From Bacillota bacterium (GTDB taxonomy: Bacteria; Bacillota; Clostridia; Lachnospirales; Lachnospiraceae), in contig JAEZZO010000050.1 of assembly GCA_023418475.1 (NCBI GenBank), positions 1-64,000 on the forward strand: a DNA stretch of 64,000 nt, in the 5' to 3' direction. The translations under genes were made by a program, and so were the position numbers. Below the pieces are notes generated by a model that had not been told where the DNA came from, did not search any database, and worked only from the letters and a program-made list of their open reading frames with translations. Shown in pieces: positions 17,932 through 27,240 of this stretch. How positions within the stretch are numbered: position 1 is the stretch's first letter; every line of letters begins with the position of its first letter.

Positions 17932-18972
17932 TTATAATTCTTCTGCGTAGGATGGACTAATAAAAGGTATTCTTGTAATAACGTCAGTGAGTTTTCCATC
18001 CTGCTCGTCCACTCCCAGAATCACAATTTCGTTCGAATCCTGATTTGCGATCATTAAAGCCGCATCGTCTTTCGTAAGTGCGATATGCCTTGGATTCCTT
18101 CCCTGGCAGCTAATGTCTTGCATCTTCTCCAGAGTTCCGTCCACATGGATATCAAAAACAGCTATCGTATCCGCGCCGCGATTTGCTGCATATAAGAATC
18201 TGCCGTCTTCTGTAATATCTATTGTAGAACCTGTACTGCTTTCATGAAATCCCCCCGGCAAAGCAGATATTTTCTGCAGTAACGTAAGCTTCGGTACAAT
18301 ATCATCATGCAGGTAATGAAAGACTAGAATTTCGCTGGAATATTCTGTAATAACATATAGATAATTTTGAATTGGATGAAATTTAAGATGTCTCGGACCA
18401 ATTCCTTTTTCCAATTGAATGTTCTCGCATCTAGTATTCGGTAAAAGGCTGCCGTCCTCTGCTTCAAAGATATAAATCCTGTCCAGTGCAATATTAGTCG
18501 TCAGCACCCTATTACCTTCAGGCTCCAGCGCGCAGCAATGAGCCCTGGTCAAATCTCCTGCTTTCTCAGGCTCCATCCGCAGGAAGCTTAGCAATTTAGC
18601 AAAGTGATAATTTTCCACCTTAATCGCACCAACATGTCCGGTCAGATAAAAAGAACAGTATAACGTTTGATTCTTAGGCTGATATACAATGTGGCATAAT
18701 GCTCCGCCTTCCAGAAAATACTCATCCTTTAATACATACTCATCACCGGCGCGCTGGTACAAAAGAACAGAACCGCTGTTGTCTTCTTCTCTGATAGCAA
18801 AGCACATGTCCTGATATGTACAAAGAAAGGAAGGTGCTGTTATTCTGTCACTCCATAGCTGTCTGTCCAGTTTAAGTTTGTCTGTCATGGAATAAAGTGA
18901 TATAGAAGCACTTCCTGTTGCTCCCGGCCCATATCCGGATACAATTATTTCCCTTTTTACATTCTCTCTCAT
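17932..18972 (-). CDS. Lactonase-family seven-bladed beta-propeller (6-phosphogluconolactonase type)
   Basis: 346 residues. The repeated blades, GPRHLKFHP, GRFLYAANRGADTIAVFDI and GRNPRHIALTKD are typical of the YkgB/Pgl lactonase family, whose characterised members hydrolyse 6-phosphogluconolactone. The substrate here is unproven. No signal peptide is seen, so it is cytosolic. The ribosome site GGAGGTGATC is an almost perfect match to the 16S 3' end. Confidence 0.82.
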   Translation of the reverse strand: MRENVKREIIVSGYGPGATGSASISLYSMTDKLKLDRQLWSDRITAPSFLCTYQDMCFAIREEDNSGSVLLYQRAGDEYVLKDEYFLEGGALCHIVYQPKNQTLYCSFYLTGHVGAIKVENYHFAKLLSFLRMEPEKAGDLTRAHCCALEPEGNRVLTTNIALDRIYIFEAEDGSLLPNTRCENIQLEKGIGPRHLKFHPIQNYLYVITEYSSEILVFHYLHDDIVPKLTLLQKISALPGGFHESSTGSTIDITEDGRFLYAANRGADTIAVFDIHVDGTLEKMQDISCQGRNPRHIALTKDDAALMIANQDSNEIVILGVDEQDGKLTDVITRIPFISPSYAEEL

Positions 18973-19353
18973 TTACGATCACCTCCAATAATACGTCCCC
19001 ATATAAATCTTTTCTTATTGTAACTCTCCTCATGCGGTTTAGCAATCAAATCTTATTAAGGATGACTATATTACTTTGAACAACCTTATAAATATTACGC
19101 ATAATGAAATCCTGAACCGGAATCAGAACAAAAGTGCCCCACGCACACTTTCGCGATCTTCTATAATGTACAACTCTTGTTCCGCGCTCGTAGCTGTGTA
19201 TCACCCGGAGGGCTTACTTCCCAGGGCGAACTTTCCTATGAATTAACCAAAACAGGTGAATTAGCATGCTAATTCACCTGTTGAATTCACTTCTTTTTCC
19301 TGCCGTATTATTCCATTAAGGTTATATAGAAATCAAAATTTTACATCGAGTGA
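18973..19353. other. Intergenic region with GC-rich, structured segment
   Basis: 381 bases between alaS and the lactonase gene. Bases 19111-19247 are clearly more GC-rich than other gaps here. They hold complementary arms GAACAAAAGT (19126-19135) and ACTCTTGTTC (19173-19182), an internal AAAGTG/CACTTT pair and a GGG/CCC-rich segment (19205-19232). No open frame of interest is present. It could be a small structured RNA or a dispersed repeat; I recognise no RNA family. Confidence 0.45.
19251..19282 (-). terminator. 32-bp perfect palindrome, probable alaS terminator
   Basis: A perfect 32-base palindrome centred on GCATGC lies 72 bases past the alaS stop. On the minus strand it is followed by TTTTGG, a short U-run. 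Termination is the likeliest role, but the T-tract is weak and it could act as a processing or 3'-stability hairpin. Confidence 0.6.
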
Positions 19354-21996
19354 TTATTTTAACTGGGTACTCAAAGCATCTCTGGATTTTTCAATTACGG
19401 CATCTATTCCGGCTGCAATCTTACCGCCTGCCTGCGCCATATTCGGTCTTCCGCCTCCACCGCCTCCAACTAAGACTGCGAGTTCTTTTACCAGGTTTCC
19501 TGCATGCGCCCCCTGCTTCATAGCGCCATCGGTTGCCATTGCAATCAGATTTACCTTATCCGGTGCTGTGGAAGAAGCAAGAACAATAACACCCTCTCCC
19601 AGTTTCTCTTTTAACTGATCACCCAGATTACGAAGTTCGTTCATATCCACATCCGCAAGCTTCACCGCAAGCAGCTTCACACCCTTTATTTCAACTACCT
19701 GGTTCATAACATCACCCATAGAGTTATTTGCCAGCTTATTCTTTAATTTCTCATTTTCTGATCTTAATGCCTTAATCTCTTCCTGGAAAGCCTCAATCTT
19801 GCCGGATAACTGCGAGGGTTCTGTCTTTGCTGCCTTCGCTGCCGCATGCAGTTCACTTTCGAGTTCTTTATAAAAGCAGAGCACACCGTTACCGGTCAAT
19901 GCTTCTATTCTTCTGACTCCGGCTGCGATACCTGTTTCGGATAAAATCTTAAATACGGTAATCACTCCGGTGTTACTTACATGGGTACCACCGCAAAGCT
20001 CCTTACTGTAATCTCCCATCATAACAACACGTACTTCGCTGCCGTATTTCTCACCGAATAACGCCATTGCACCTTCTTTTTTTGCTTCGTCCAGACTCAT
20101 AACTCTGGTATTCACCTGCAAATTACTTGCGATCTGTTTATTGACCAGTGCTTCCACCTTCGACAATTCCTCTGCTGTCAGTGCGGAAAAATGGGTAAAG
20201 TCAAAACGAAGTCGATCCTCGTTTACCAGAGAGCCTGCCTGCTCAACATGTGTTCCAAGAACGCTGCGAAGCGCTTTCTGCAGCAAATGGGTAGCACTAT
20301 GGTTCTTCGCAGTTGCTGTTCTTTGTGCAACATCTACCTCAAGCTCAGCTTTCTCATTTAATTTAAAAATACCTTTGGTTACTGTACCGACATGTCCAAC
20401 CTTGCCGCCCTGCAGCTTAATCGTATCCTCTACCTCAAACCGGGCATCCTTGGTAAAGATTACACCACAATCTCCTGCCTGGCCGCCCATTGTAGCATAG
20501 AAGGGCGTCTCTTTTACAAGAATGGTTCCTCTCTGTCCGGCAACCAACTCATCAACCAGCTCTGTCTCTGTTGTTAATGCTGCAATTTCAGAGGTATAGG
20601 AAAGCTTGTCATATCCGACAAAAGCCGTTGTTAATTCTGCATCAATCTGTTGATATACCGTTTCCTCTGCACCCATATAATTGGTAACACCTCTGGCCGT
20701 TCTGGCGGTTACTCTTTGAACCTCCATTGCTTCCTTGAAGCCCTTTTCATCAACCTCAAAGCCCTTTTCCTCCAGAATTTCCTTGGTTAAGTCAAACGGG
20801 AAGCCATAGGTATCATATAGCTTAAATACATCCTCACCCGGAAGCAGCTTCGATTTCCTGCTCTCCAGCTCCTTCTCCATATCAGCCAGGATGCTTAAGC
20901 CCTGGTCAATTGTTTTATTGAACTTCTCTTCTTCAATCGTAAGCAGCTTCAGAATATATTCTTTCTTCTCTTCCAGCTCCGGATAACCATCCTTTGCTTC
21001 CTGGATTACCACCTTAGAAAGCTCCGCTAAAAAACTCCCCTGAATTCCCAGAAGTCTTCCATGTCTTGCACCGCGACGCAGTAATCTTCTGAATACATAA
21101 CCTCTGCCTTCATTGGAAGGAATAATACCATCCGAAGCCATAAAGGTTACGGAACGGATATGGTCAGTGATCAGACGTATGGATACATCCTTACGCGCAT
21201 CTACTTTATAGGTTACATTCGCAATCTGGCATACCTTGTCACGGATTGCCTTCATGGTATCAATATCAAAGATCGAGTCTACATCCTGAACAACTACCGC
21301 CAGTCTCTCCAGACCCATACCTGTGTCAATATTCTTATTTTCAAGTGTTTCATAATTACCATTCCCATCACCGTTAAACTGTGTGAAAACATTATTCCAC
21401 ACCTCAATATAGCGGTCACAGTCGCAGCCTACCGTACAGCCTTCCTTACCACAGCCGTATTTTTCACCGCGGTCATAATAAATCTCGGAGCAGGGGCCGC
21501 AAGGACCTGAGCCATGCTCCCAGAAATTATCTTCCTTGCCGAAACGGAAAATACGCTCTGCCGGAATTCCAATCTCTTTATTCCAGATATCAAATGCTTC
21601 ATCATCCTCTTTATAAACAGAAGGATATAAACGGTTCTTATCCAGTCCCACCACTTCTGTTAAGAACTCCCAGGACCAGGCAATTGCTTCGTGCTTAAAA
21701 TAATCACCAAAGGAAAAATTGCCGAGCATCTCAAAGAAGGTACCATGTCTTGCTGTTTTGCCGACATTCTCTATGTCTCCGGTACGAATACATTTCTGAC
21801 AGGTAGCCATACGACGCCTCGGCGGGATTTCCTGTCCTGTAAAATAAGGTTTTAAAGGTGCCATACCAGCATTGATTAACAATAAGCTTTTATCATTATG
21901 GGGTATTAACGGAAAGCTATTCGCTACCAGATGTCCCTTACTTTCAAAAAAATCGAGAAACATTTTTCTTAATTCATTTTCACCGTATACTTGCAC
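19354..21996 (-). CDS. alaS: Alanine--tRNA ligase
   Basis: 880 residues, full length. It charges tRNA-Ala. The class II core is at the N-terminus (FFESKGHLVANSFPLIP, GTFFEMLGNFSFGDYFK, RLAVVVQDVDSIFDID), the editing domain has HSATHLL and CGGTHVSNTG zinc/editing residues (about 565-670), and the C-terminal region is glycine-rich (VLVGGGGGGRPNMAQAGG). The start is a GTG at 21996 with AGGAGG eight bases upstream. It follows hisIE by 30 bases, so read-through from the his genes is possible. Confidence 0.97.
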   Translation of the reverse strand: MQVYGENELRKMFLDFFESKGHLVANSFPLIPHNDKSLLLINAGMAPLKPYFTGQEIPPRRRMATCQKCIRTGDIENVGKTARHGTFFEMLGNFSFGDYFKHEAIAWSWEFLTEVVGLDKNRLYPSVYKEDDEAFDIWNKEIGIPAERIFRFGKEDNFWEHGSGPCGPCSEIYYDRGEKYGCGKEGCTVGCDCDRYIEVWNNVFTQFNGDGNGNYETLENKNIDTGMGLERLAVVVQDVDSIFDIDTMKAIRDKVCQIANVTYKVDARKDVSIRLITDHIRSVTFMASDGIIPSNEGRGYVFRRLLRRGARHGRLLGIQGSFLAELSKVVIQEAKDGYPELEEKKEYILKLLTIEEEKFNKTIDQGLSILADMEKELESRKSKLLPGEDVFKLYDTYGFPFDLTKEILEEKGFEVDEKGFKEAMEVQRVTARTARGVTNYMGAEETVYQQIDAELTTAFVGYDKLSYTSEIAALTTETELVDELVAGQRGTILVKETPFYATMGGQAGDCGVIFTKDARFEVEDTIKLQGGKVGHVGTVTKGIFKLNEKAELEVDVAQRTATAKNHSATHLLQKALRSVLGTHVEQAGSLVNEDRLRFDFTHFSALTAEELSKVEALVNKQIASNLQVNTRVMSLDEAKKEGAMALFGEKYGSEVRVVMMGDYSKELCGGTHVSNTGVITVFKILSETGIAAGVRRIEALTGNGVLCFYKELESELHAAAKAAKTEPSQLSGKIEAFQEEIKALRSENEKLKNKLANNSMGDVMNQVVEIKGVKLLAVKLADVDMNELRNLGDQLKEKLGEGVIVLASSTAPDKVNLIAMATDGAMKQGAHAGNLVKELAVLVGGGGGGRPNMAQAGGKIAAGIDAVIEKSRDALSTQLK

Positions 21997-22026
21997 GTTA
22001 TTTGCCTCCTATGTTATAAAATATCC

Positions 22027-23295
22027 TTATTTTCTATGAGCTAGCTCAGATGTAATGTCCTCCCAGTCCAGTCCGCATTCTGCCATAAGTACCATCAGAT
22101 GATACAAATAATCTGCAATCTCATAACGAAGTTCCTCCGCACCGGGATTCTTCGCGGCAATTGTTATCTCTGTCGCTTCCTCACCGCATTTCTTTAGTAT
22201 TTTATCGATACCCTTATCAAACAGGTAATTGGTATAGGAGCCTTCCTTCGGATGAAGTCTTCGGTCCAGAATGATTTTATACACATCGGAAAATACATGC
22301 AGCGGATCAGCATTGTTATATTCTTTCTTTACCAGTTCCTTATGGAAACAGGATAGCTCCCCTGTATGGCAGGCGGGACCGATCTGAAGTACCTTAGCAA
22401 GAATTGTATCATTATCACAATCCAGCACCAGCTCTTTCACATATTGAAAGTGTCCTGAGGTTTCTCCTTTCAGCCAGAGCTTACTGCGGCTTCTGGAATA
22501 ATAGGTCATTCTTCCGTCCACAATGGTCTTATTATATGCTTCCTCATTCATATACGCAAGCATTAATACTGCATTTGACCGATAGTCCTGCACAATCACA
22601 GGGATCAAACCGTTTGCATCCAGCTTGAATTCCGAAAATAACAGCTTACTCTCGAAAGTATTGACTGCAATACCCTCTTGTTTCAGCGCAAGCTTCGCCT
22701 TCATAATATCTTTATTCTCGAAGAAATTTGTTGAAATCCCAATGACACCCGGTAAAGAAATCAAAGTTCCGATATCATTGCGCACCAGGCTGTCGCGGAT
22801 GATAATTTTAACCGGTGAGCCTTCTATCATTTCCTTTGCATGGGCTGATAAGGCGAGATGCTTAAGCATTACTGTACCGATCTGATATTCCTGCAGGGTA
22901 TGGCATAGCTGTGCACCATCGGTATCCATGCATTCTATCATATCCACTTCTACTATGATTTTTTCAGAGCCAAAACGCTCTGCGGCTTCCTTCAATAACG
23001 GTTTATTTTCCAGCAGTGCATATTTTACCATGACTGATACAGCACCGGTATAAATTGCCTTCTTTATATCCTCTAATCGTTCGATATAACAGCCGATTGA
23101 AAAAGGAATATCGAGTTCTCTGGAAAGCTCCTTTGCCAGAGATAAAAATTCCTCTCTGGTCTTCTCATCCCTGGAATAGTTATATACAAACAGTTCGTCC
23201 GCTCCCCCGTAAGAATAGCTTTTTGCTAAATTCAGCACATTTGCCGGCATTTCACTTTCTGCATTGATATAGGGGATAATTTTTTTATAAGACAT
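22027..23295 (-). CDS. hisI: HisIE with an extra N-terminal HisF-like domain
   Basis: 422 residues from the ATG at 23295 (AGGAGG 12 bases upstream; a TTG ten codons earlier is also in frame). Residues about 210-320 are phosphoribosyl-AMP cyclohydrolase (VLMLAYMNEEAY, SRSRSKLWLKGETSG, DCDND, CHTGELSCF). Residues about 330-420 are phosphoribosyl-ATP pyrophosphohydrolase (KILKKCGEEATEITIAAKN, YEIADYLYHLMVLMAE). The first about 205 residues align with HisF (KIIPYIN, GGADELFVYNYSRD, IPFSIGCYI, FGSEKIIVEVD), but the catalytic Asp of CLD is Asn and the later glycine-rich phosphate-binding motifs are lost. The start overlaps hisA by 11 bases. HisI/HisE roles are secure; the N-terminal role is unknown. 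Confidence 0.9.
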   Translation of the reverse strand: MSYKKIIPYINAESEMPANVLNLAKSYSYGGADELFVYNYSRDEKTREEFLSLAKELSRELDIPFSIGCYIERLEDIKKAIYTGAVSVMVKYALLENKPLLKEAAERFGSEKIIVEVDMIECMDTDGAQLCHTLQEYQIGTVMLKHLALSAHAKEMIEGSPVKIIIRDSLVRNDIGTLISLPGVIGISTNFFENKDIMKAKLALKQEGIAVNTFESKLLFSEFKLDANGLIPVIVQDYRSNAVLMLAYMNEEAYNKTIVDGRMTYYSRSRSKLWLKGETSGHFQYVKELVLDCDNDTILAKVLQIGPACHTGELSCFHKELVKKEYNNADPLHVFSDVYKIILDRRLHPKEGSYTNYLFDKGIDKILKKCGEEATEITIAAKNPGAEELRYEIADYLYHLMVLMAECGLDWEDITSELAHRK

Positions 23296-24034
23296 CTTGC
23301 CGTAATACCTCCTGATTTTTTTCAAATAGATTTACCGCTTTTTTCAAATCTATTTTATTCTCATACAGAGCTTTTCCGATGATTGCCCCGTAAATCTGAC
23401 TGTCACTTAGCATTTCAAGATCCTTCAGTGAAGAAACTCCGCCGGAAGCGATAATGTCTAATCCTGTTGCGTCCGCCAGTTCCCTGGTATGCGCGATATT
23501 TGGTCCCTGAAGCATGCCATCCTTCGATATATCTGTATAAACAATCGTTTTTACTCCATATTTTTTCATCTCAAGGGCTAAACTGACAGCCTGATAATTA
23601 CTTACCTTTTCCCAACCTTCTATCGCGACCATTCCATCTCTGGCATCAATCCCGATAACGATACGCCTTGAACCGAAGGTCGCGACCGCTTCCTTGATAA
23701 AAGCCGGATCCTTTACTGCCTTCGTACCGATAATAACACGCTCTATTCCTAAATTCAGCTTATTTTCTATATCCTTGATGGTTCGAATTCCCCCGCCTAC
23801 CTGTATCGGGATTTTTACCTCCGAAACAATTTCCTTAATCACTTCATCGTTGACTGAGTGGCCAACCAGTGCCCCGTCAAGGTCTACTATATGGATAAAG
23901 GAAGCACCGCAGGCTTCCCATTGCTTTGCAATTTTAAGCGGAATATCGGAATAAACCAATACATCCTGGAAGCTTCCCTGCCGAAGTCTTACACATTGCC
24001 CATTTCTAATATCAATTGCCGGAAATAATTTCAT
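23285..24034 (-). CDS. hisA: ProFAR isomerase (HisA)
   Basis: 249 residues. It is a TIM-barrel Amadori isomerase of histidine synthesis. The two catalytic Asp residues are visible in LFPAIDIRNGQCVRL (residue 8) and VYTDISKDGMLQGPN; the phosphate-binding loops VGGGIR and ASGGVSS are intact, unlike the HisF-like domain next door. The ATG follows a GGAG-type site in CAGGAATGGAG. It lies between hisB and hisIE; hisH and hisF, normally beside it, are absent. Confidence 0.95.
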   Translation of the reverse strand: MKLFPAIDIRNGQCVRLRQGSFQDVLVYSDIPLKIAKQWEACGASFIHIVDLDGALVGHSVNDEVIKEIVSEVKIPIQVGGGIRTIKDIENKLNLGIERVIIGTKAVKDPAFIKEAVATFGSRRIVIGIDARDGMVAIEGWEKVSNYQAVSLALEMKKYGVKTIVYTDISKDGMLQGPNIAHTRELADATGLDIIASGGVSSLKDLEMLSDSQIYGAIIGKALYENKIDLKKAVNLFEKNQEVLRQDVL

Positions 24035-24187
24035 TTTTATTCTCCATTCCTGCGTACGTTTTCAGCACATCCCAATGTTTATAGCAAGGACTGTGTAGGT
24101 ACAAACTATTGCGGTTGAAAATATAATAATTTTATACTTCAAATATGATTTATCTTTTGGATTTATTATCTATATTAATATTCTCTC
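24035..24187. other. AT-rich gap between hisB and hisA
   Basis: 153 bases without a gene. In most Firmicute his operons hisH would lie here; I see no remnant of it. Confidence 0.5.
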
Positions 24188-24781
24188 TTATTCAATCGTG
24201 CCTTTCGTTGATAGCACTCCCTGTATCCGGTTATCTACCGAGCAAGCCTCATCTAGCGCCTTGGCAAATGCTTTAAAAGCAGCTTCTATAATATGATGGT
24301 CATTGCCACCATTTAACAGCTTGATATGTAAGTTCATACCGGCGGAATAGGATACGGCATAAAAGAACTCTTTTACCAGTTCTGTTTCCATGTATCCAAC
24401 CCTTTCGGAGGCAAATTGTAGATTATAAACAAAATATGGTCTGCCAGATAAGTCTATCGCACACAAAACCAGGGTTTCATCCATTGGAAGAAGAAAGGAA
24501 CCATATCTTTTTATCCCCTGCTTATCTCCGAGCGCACTTTTAATAGCCTGTCCGAGAACGATTCCGGTATCCTCTACCGTATGGTGCGCATCCACATACA
24601 GGTCTCCTTTTACATTCAGTCTTAAATCAAAAAAGCCATGTCTGGCAAAGCTTTCCAACATATGATTCAAAAATCCGATTCCTGTTTCAATCTGTGATTT
24701 CCCGCTGCCATCCACAGCAAACTCCATCCCGATATCTGTTTCCTTGGTTTTACGATTAATCACGGCCGTTCTGCTGTTCAT
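24188..24781 (-). CDS. hisB: Imidazoleglycerol-phosphate dehydratase (HisB)
   Basis: 197 residues, single-function dehydratase. The Mn-binding histidine motifs GFLNHMLESFARHG, DAHHTVEDTGIVLGQA and GGNDHHIIEAAFKAFAKAL are complete. It dehydrates imidazole glycerol phosphate. The ATG has AAGGAAGGATGAG upstream and its own consensus promoter, so hisB-hisA-hisIE(-alaS) form a second transcription unit. Confidence 0.96.
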   Translation of the reverse strand: MNSRTAVINRKTKETDIGMEFAVDGSGKSQIETGIGFLNHMLESFARHGFFDLRLNVKGDLYVDAHHTVEDTGIVLGQAIKSALGDKQGIKRYGSFLLPMDETLVLCAIDLSGRPYFVYNLQFASERVGYMETELVKEFFYAVSYSAGMNLHIKLLNGGNDHHIIEAAFKAFAKALDEACSVDNRIQGVLSTKGTIE

Positions 24782-24804
24782 AGTCTCATCCTTCCTTTTT
24801 TATA

Positions 24805-24832
24805 ATTATACATTAAGAGCAATAAATGTCAA
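24805..24832 (-). promoter_or_regulatory. Consensus sigma-A promoter of hisB
   Basis: On the minus strand TTGACA (24827-24832), 16 bases, TGTATAAT with the -10 at 24805-24810. Both hexamers are perfect. The start point would leave a leader of only about 20 bases before hisB, so no attenuator fits between. Confidence 0.85.
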
Positions 24833-24945
24833 ACTTTATATTTAATACCACGATCTGAACGTCAAATATAAAATTGGTAATTCTACTCTGCTATTATTAT
24901 CTTTACCATCTTTTTATACTCAAATCATTGTATGTAAGAGAACGA

Positions 24946-24970
24946 AGAAAAAAGCTACACCGTAGCTTTT
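24946..24970 (-). terminator. Terminator after hisD
   Basis: On the minus strand AAAGCTAC (24962-24969) pairs with GTAGCTTT (24951-24958) over a three-base loop and is followed by TTTC. It sits about 70 bases past the hisD stop and ends the hisZ-hisG-hisD unit. Confidence 0.75.
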
Positions 24971-25040
24971 CTCTTTATTCGCTTATATATTATCCAGAAC
25001 CTCTTCTTGCCACATTCTCCACGTAATGGAACGTCTTATT

Positions 25041-26330
25041 CTATTCGAAACGTACTGCGATGGAGTTGGCATGTGCAGTCAGACTCTCCGAATTTGCAAA
25101 GGTAACAATGTCCTTATAAATTGGCTCCAACGCCTCTCTGGAATAGGAGATAATGCTGGATTTTTTGATAAAATCATCTACGCTGAGCGGAGAGAAGAAT
25201 TTGGCGGTTCCATTGGTTGGAAGGATATGGTTTGGTCCTGCCATATAATCTCCAAGTGGCTCACTGGAGTATTCTCCTATGAAAATAGCACCTGCATTTT
25301 TTATTTTGGTCATCACCATAAAAGGATCCTTTGTCATAATTTCCAAGTGCTCGGAAGCTATTTCATTTGCCGTTTCAATGGCTTCGGCCAAGGTATCGGC
25401 TATCATAATATAACCATAGTTATCGAGGGATTTCTGCAGAATTTCCTTACGCGAAAGTGACTCTACAAATTGATCCACTTCTTCAGAAACCTTCTTGGCA
25501 AGTTCCCTGCTGGTGGTAATTAAAATAGCAGAAGCCAGTTCATCATGCTCTGCCTGTGACAGCAGGTCTGCCGCCACATATCTTGGATTGGCTGTCTCAT
25601 CTGCGAGAACCAGGATTTCACTTGGTCCGGCAATGGAATCGATGCTGACATGACCATATACAGCTTTTTTTGCAAGAGCCACATAGATATTACCGGGTCC
25701 CACAATCTTATCTACCTTTTGAATGCTTTCGGTTCCATACGCAAGGGCTGCAATTGCCTGGGCACCGCCTACCTTATAGATTTCCGTAACACCAGCTTCC
25801 TTTGCTGCAACCAGTGTTCCCGGATTAACCTTCCCGTCCTTGCCGGGAGGAGTTGTCATTGTAATTCTTGTTACACCGGCTACCTTTGCCGGAAGGACAT
25901 TCATCAGAACAGAGGAAGGATATGCTGCTTTACCGCCCGGTACATAAACTCCCACTGCAGTGATCGGAGTTACCTTCTGTCCCAGTATGGTACCGTTATC
26001 GGTGGTGTCAAACCAGCTGTATTGCTTCTGTTTTGCATGATATGCTTCAATATTTATTATTGCCTTGCGGATAACATCAATCACAGACGGATCGACTTTT
26101 TCGTATGCCTCTGCGATTTCTTTCTCTGTAACGCGGAAGGTTTCAGTCGTAATGAGAGCCTGATCAAAACGCTTCGTATAATCAAACAGTGCTTCATCCT
26201 TCTTCTCTTTTACATCATTTAAAATATTCGCCACTACATCCGCATAGGCACCGTATTGATTGGGACTTCTTTTTAAGAGGTCTTCCAGAATATTCTTTTT
26301 TGTTTCTGAATTCAATTCAATTGTTCTCAT
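25041..26330 (-). CDS. hisD: Histidinol dehydrogenase (HisD)
   Basis: 429 residues, full length. It catalyses the last two NAD-dependent oxidations to histidine. GPSEILVLADETANPRYVAADLLSQAEHDE holds the zinc ligands Gln and His, and GPNHILPTNGTAKFFSPLSV holds the catalytic His. The start ATG has AGAAAGGGCAGG upstream. It is separated from hisG by 209 bases that contain one hairpin. Confidence 0.96.
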   Translation of the reverse strand: MRTIELNSETKKNILEDLLKRSPNQYGAYADVVANILNDVKEKKDEALFDYTKRFDQALITTETFRVTEKEIAEAYEKVDPSVIDVIRKAIINIEAYHAKQKQYSWFDTTDNGTILGQKVTPITAVGVYVPGGKAAYPSSVLMNVLPAKVAGVTRITMTTPPGKDGKVNPGTLVAAKEAGVTEIYKVGGAQAIAALAYGTESIQKVDKIVGPGNIYVALAKKAVYGHVSIDSIAGPSEILVLADETANPRYVAADLLSQAEHDELASAILITTSRELAKKVSEEVDQFVESLSRKEILQKSLDNYGYIMIADTLAEAIETANEIASEHLEIMTKDPFMVMTKIKNAGAIFIGEYSSEPLGDYMAGPNHILPTNGTAKFFSPLSVDDFIKKSSIISYSREALEPIYKDIVTFANSESLTAHANSIAVRFE

Positions 26331-26476
26331 CTGTTTACCTGCCCTTTCTAATTCATCTTTATATCTATGCTACTTACCGTTCCATATCTTCTCTTTAAAT
26401 AATAAAGTGCAAACTTATGCTCGTGCCTTTCACTTTTTACAGACCTGTTCAAAAAGTGTATAGGCTTTCCTAAATA

Positions 26477-26501
26477 GTTTGAAAGTGATTTTCTTTCAAA
26501 C
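26477..26501. other. Hairpin between hisG and hisD
   Basis: Perfect nine-base arms GTTTGAAAG (26477-26485) and CTTTCAAAC (26493-26501) around a seven-base loop, about 40 bases after hisG. There is no U-tract on either side, so it looks more like an mRNA-processing or stability element than a terminator. Confidence 0.5.
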
Positions 26502-26539
26502 TTGTACCCGGTCTGCATAACTTCAAATACAAAGCTCTC

Positions 26540-27187
26540 TTATTTACTACCGGCTGTAATTTCTTTTAAATCATTAATTATCTTCGTTATGCGTTCATGC
26601 TCCATCTTCATACTCACTTCATTTACAACCATTCTGGCAGAAATATTGCAGATTTCCTCCAAAACCTCAAGTCCGTTCTCCCGCAGTGTGGAACCTGTTT
26701 CTACAATATCCACGATTACCTCAGACAAGCCTACAATCGGAGCTAGTTCTATCGACCCGTTTAATTTAATAATTTCAACTGTCTGATGTTTCTTGTTATA
26801 GAAATAATCCTTGGCGATATTCGGATATTTGGTCGCTACACGAATAAGCTCTCCATGACGGAGAAGCTCTCCTGCTGCTGCTGGACCTGCAACACACATT
26901 CTGCATTTTCCAAGTCCAAGATCCACAACCTCATACATTTTCCGTCCTTCTTCGAGGATTGTATCCTTACCGACAAATCCGATATCAGCGGCACCATATT
27001 CTACATAGGTAGGAACATCGTTTGCTTTTGCAAGGAAGAATTTTAATTTCAGTTCTTCATTTACAAATATTAATTTTCTGGAAGCCTTATCCTTCATTTC
27101 TTCACAGGTAATTCCTATCTTTTCAAGCATTCCAAGTGTATTTAAAGCCAATCGTCCTTTGGCAAGGGCTATTGTTATATATCTCAT
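26540..27187 (-). CDS. hisG: ATP phosphoribosyltransferase, short form (HisG)
   Basis: 215 residues. It is the first step of histidine synthesis. ITIALAKGRLALNTLGMLEK at the start, AADIGFVGKDTILE, and IVDIVETGSTLRENGLEVLEEI at the C-terminus are typical. The short form lacks the C-terminal regulatory domain and needs HisZ, which is encoded directly upstream. The ATG is preceded by GGAGG with the extended AGAAAC just 5' of it. Confidence 0.96.
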   Translation of the reverse strand: MRYITIALAKGRLALNTLGMLEKIGITCEEMKDKASRKLIFVNEELKLKFFLAKANDVPTYVEYGAADIGFVGKDTILEEGRKMYEVVDLGLGKCRMCVAGPAAAGELLRHGELIRVATKYPNIAKDYFYNKKHQTVEIIKLNGSIELAPIVGLSEVIVDIVETGSTLRENGLEVLEEICNISARMVVNEVSMKMEHERITKIINDLKEITAGSK

Positions 27188-27240
27188 TGTCTCCTCCGTT
27201 TCTGCACACCTAATTTGTACATCAGAATTAATAATCCACT

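Noticed and set aside
18973..19353. SRP RNA, 6S RNA or tRNA in the structured gap after alaS
   Set aside because: No SRP GGAA/AGCAGCC-type core, no tRNA cloverleaf with TTCAAATC, no 6S-like long bulged duplex.
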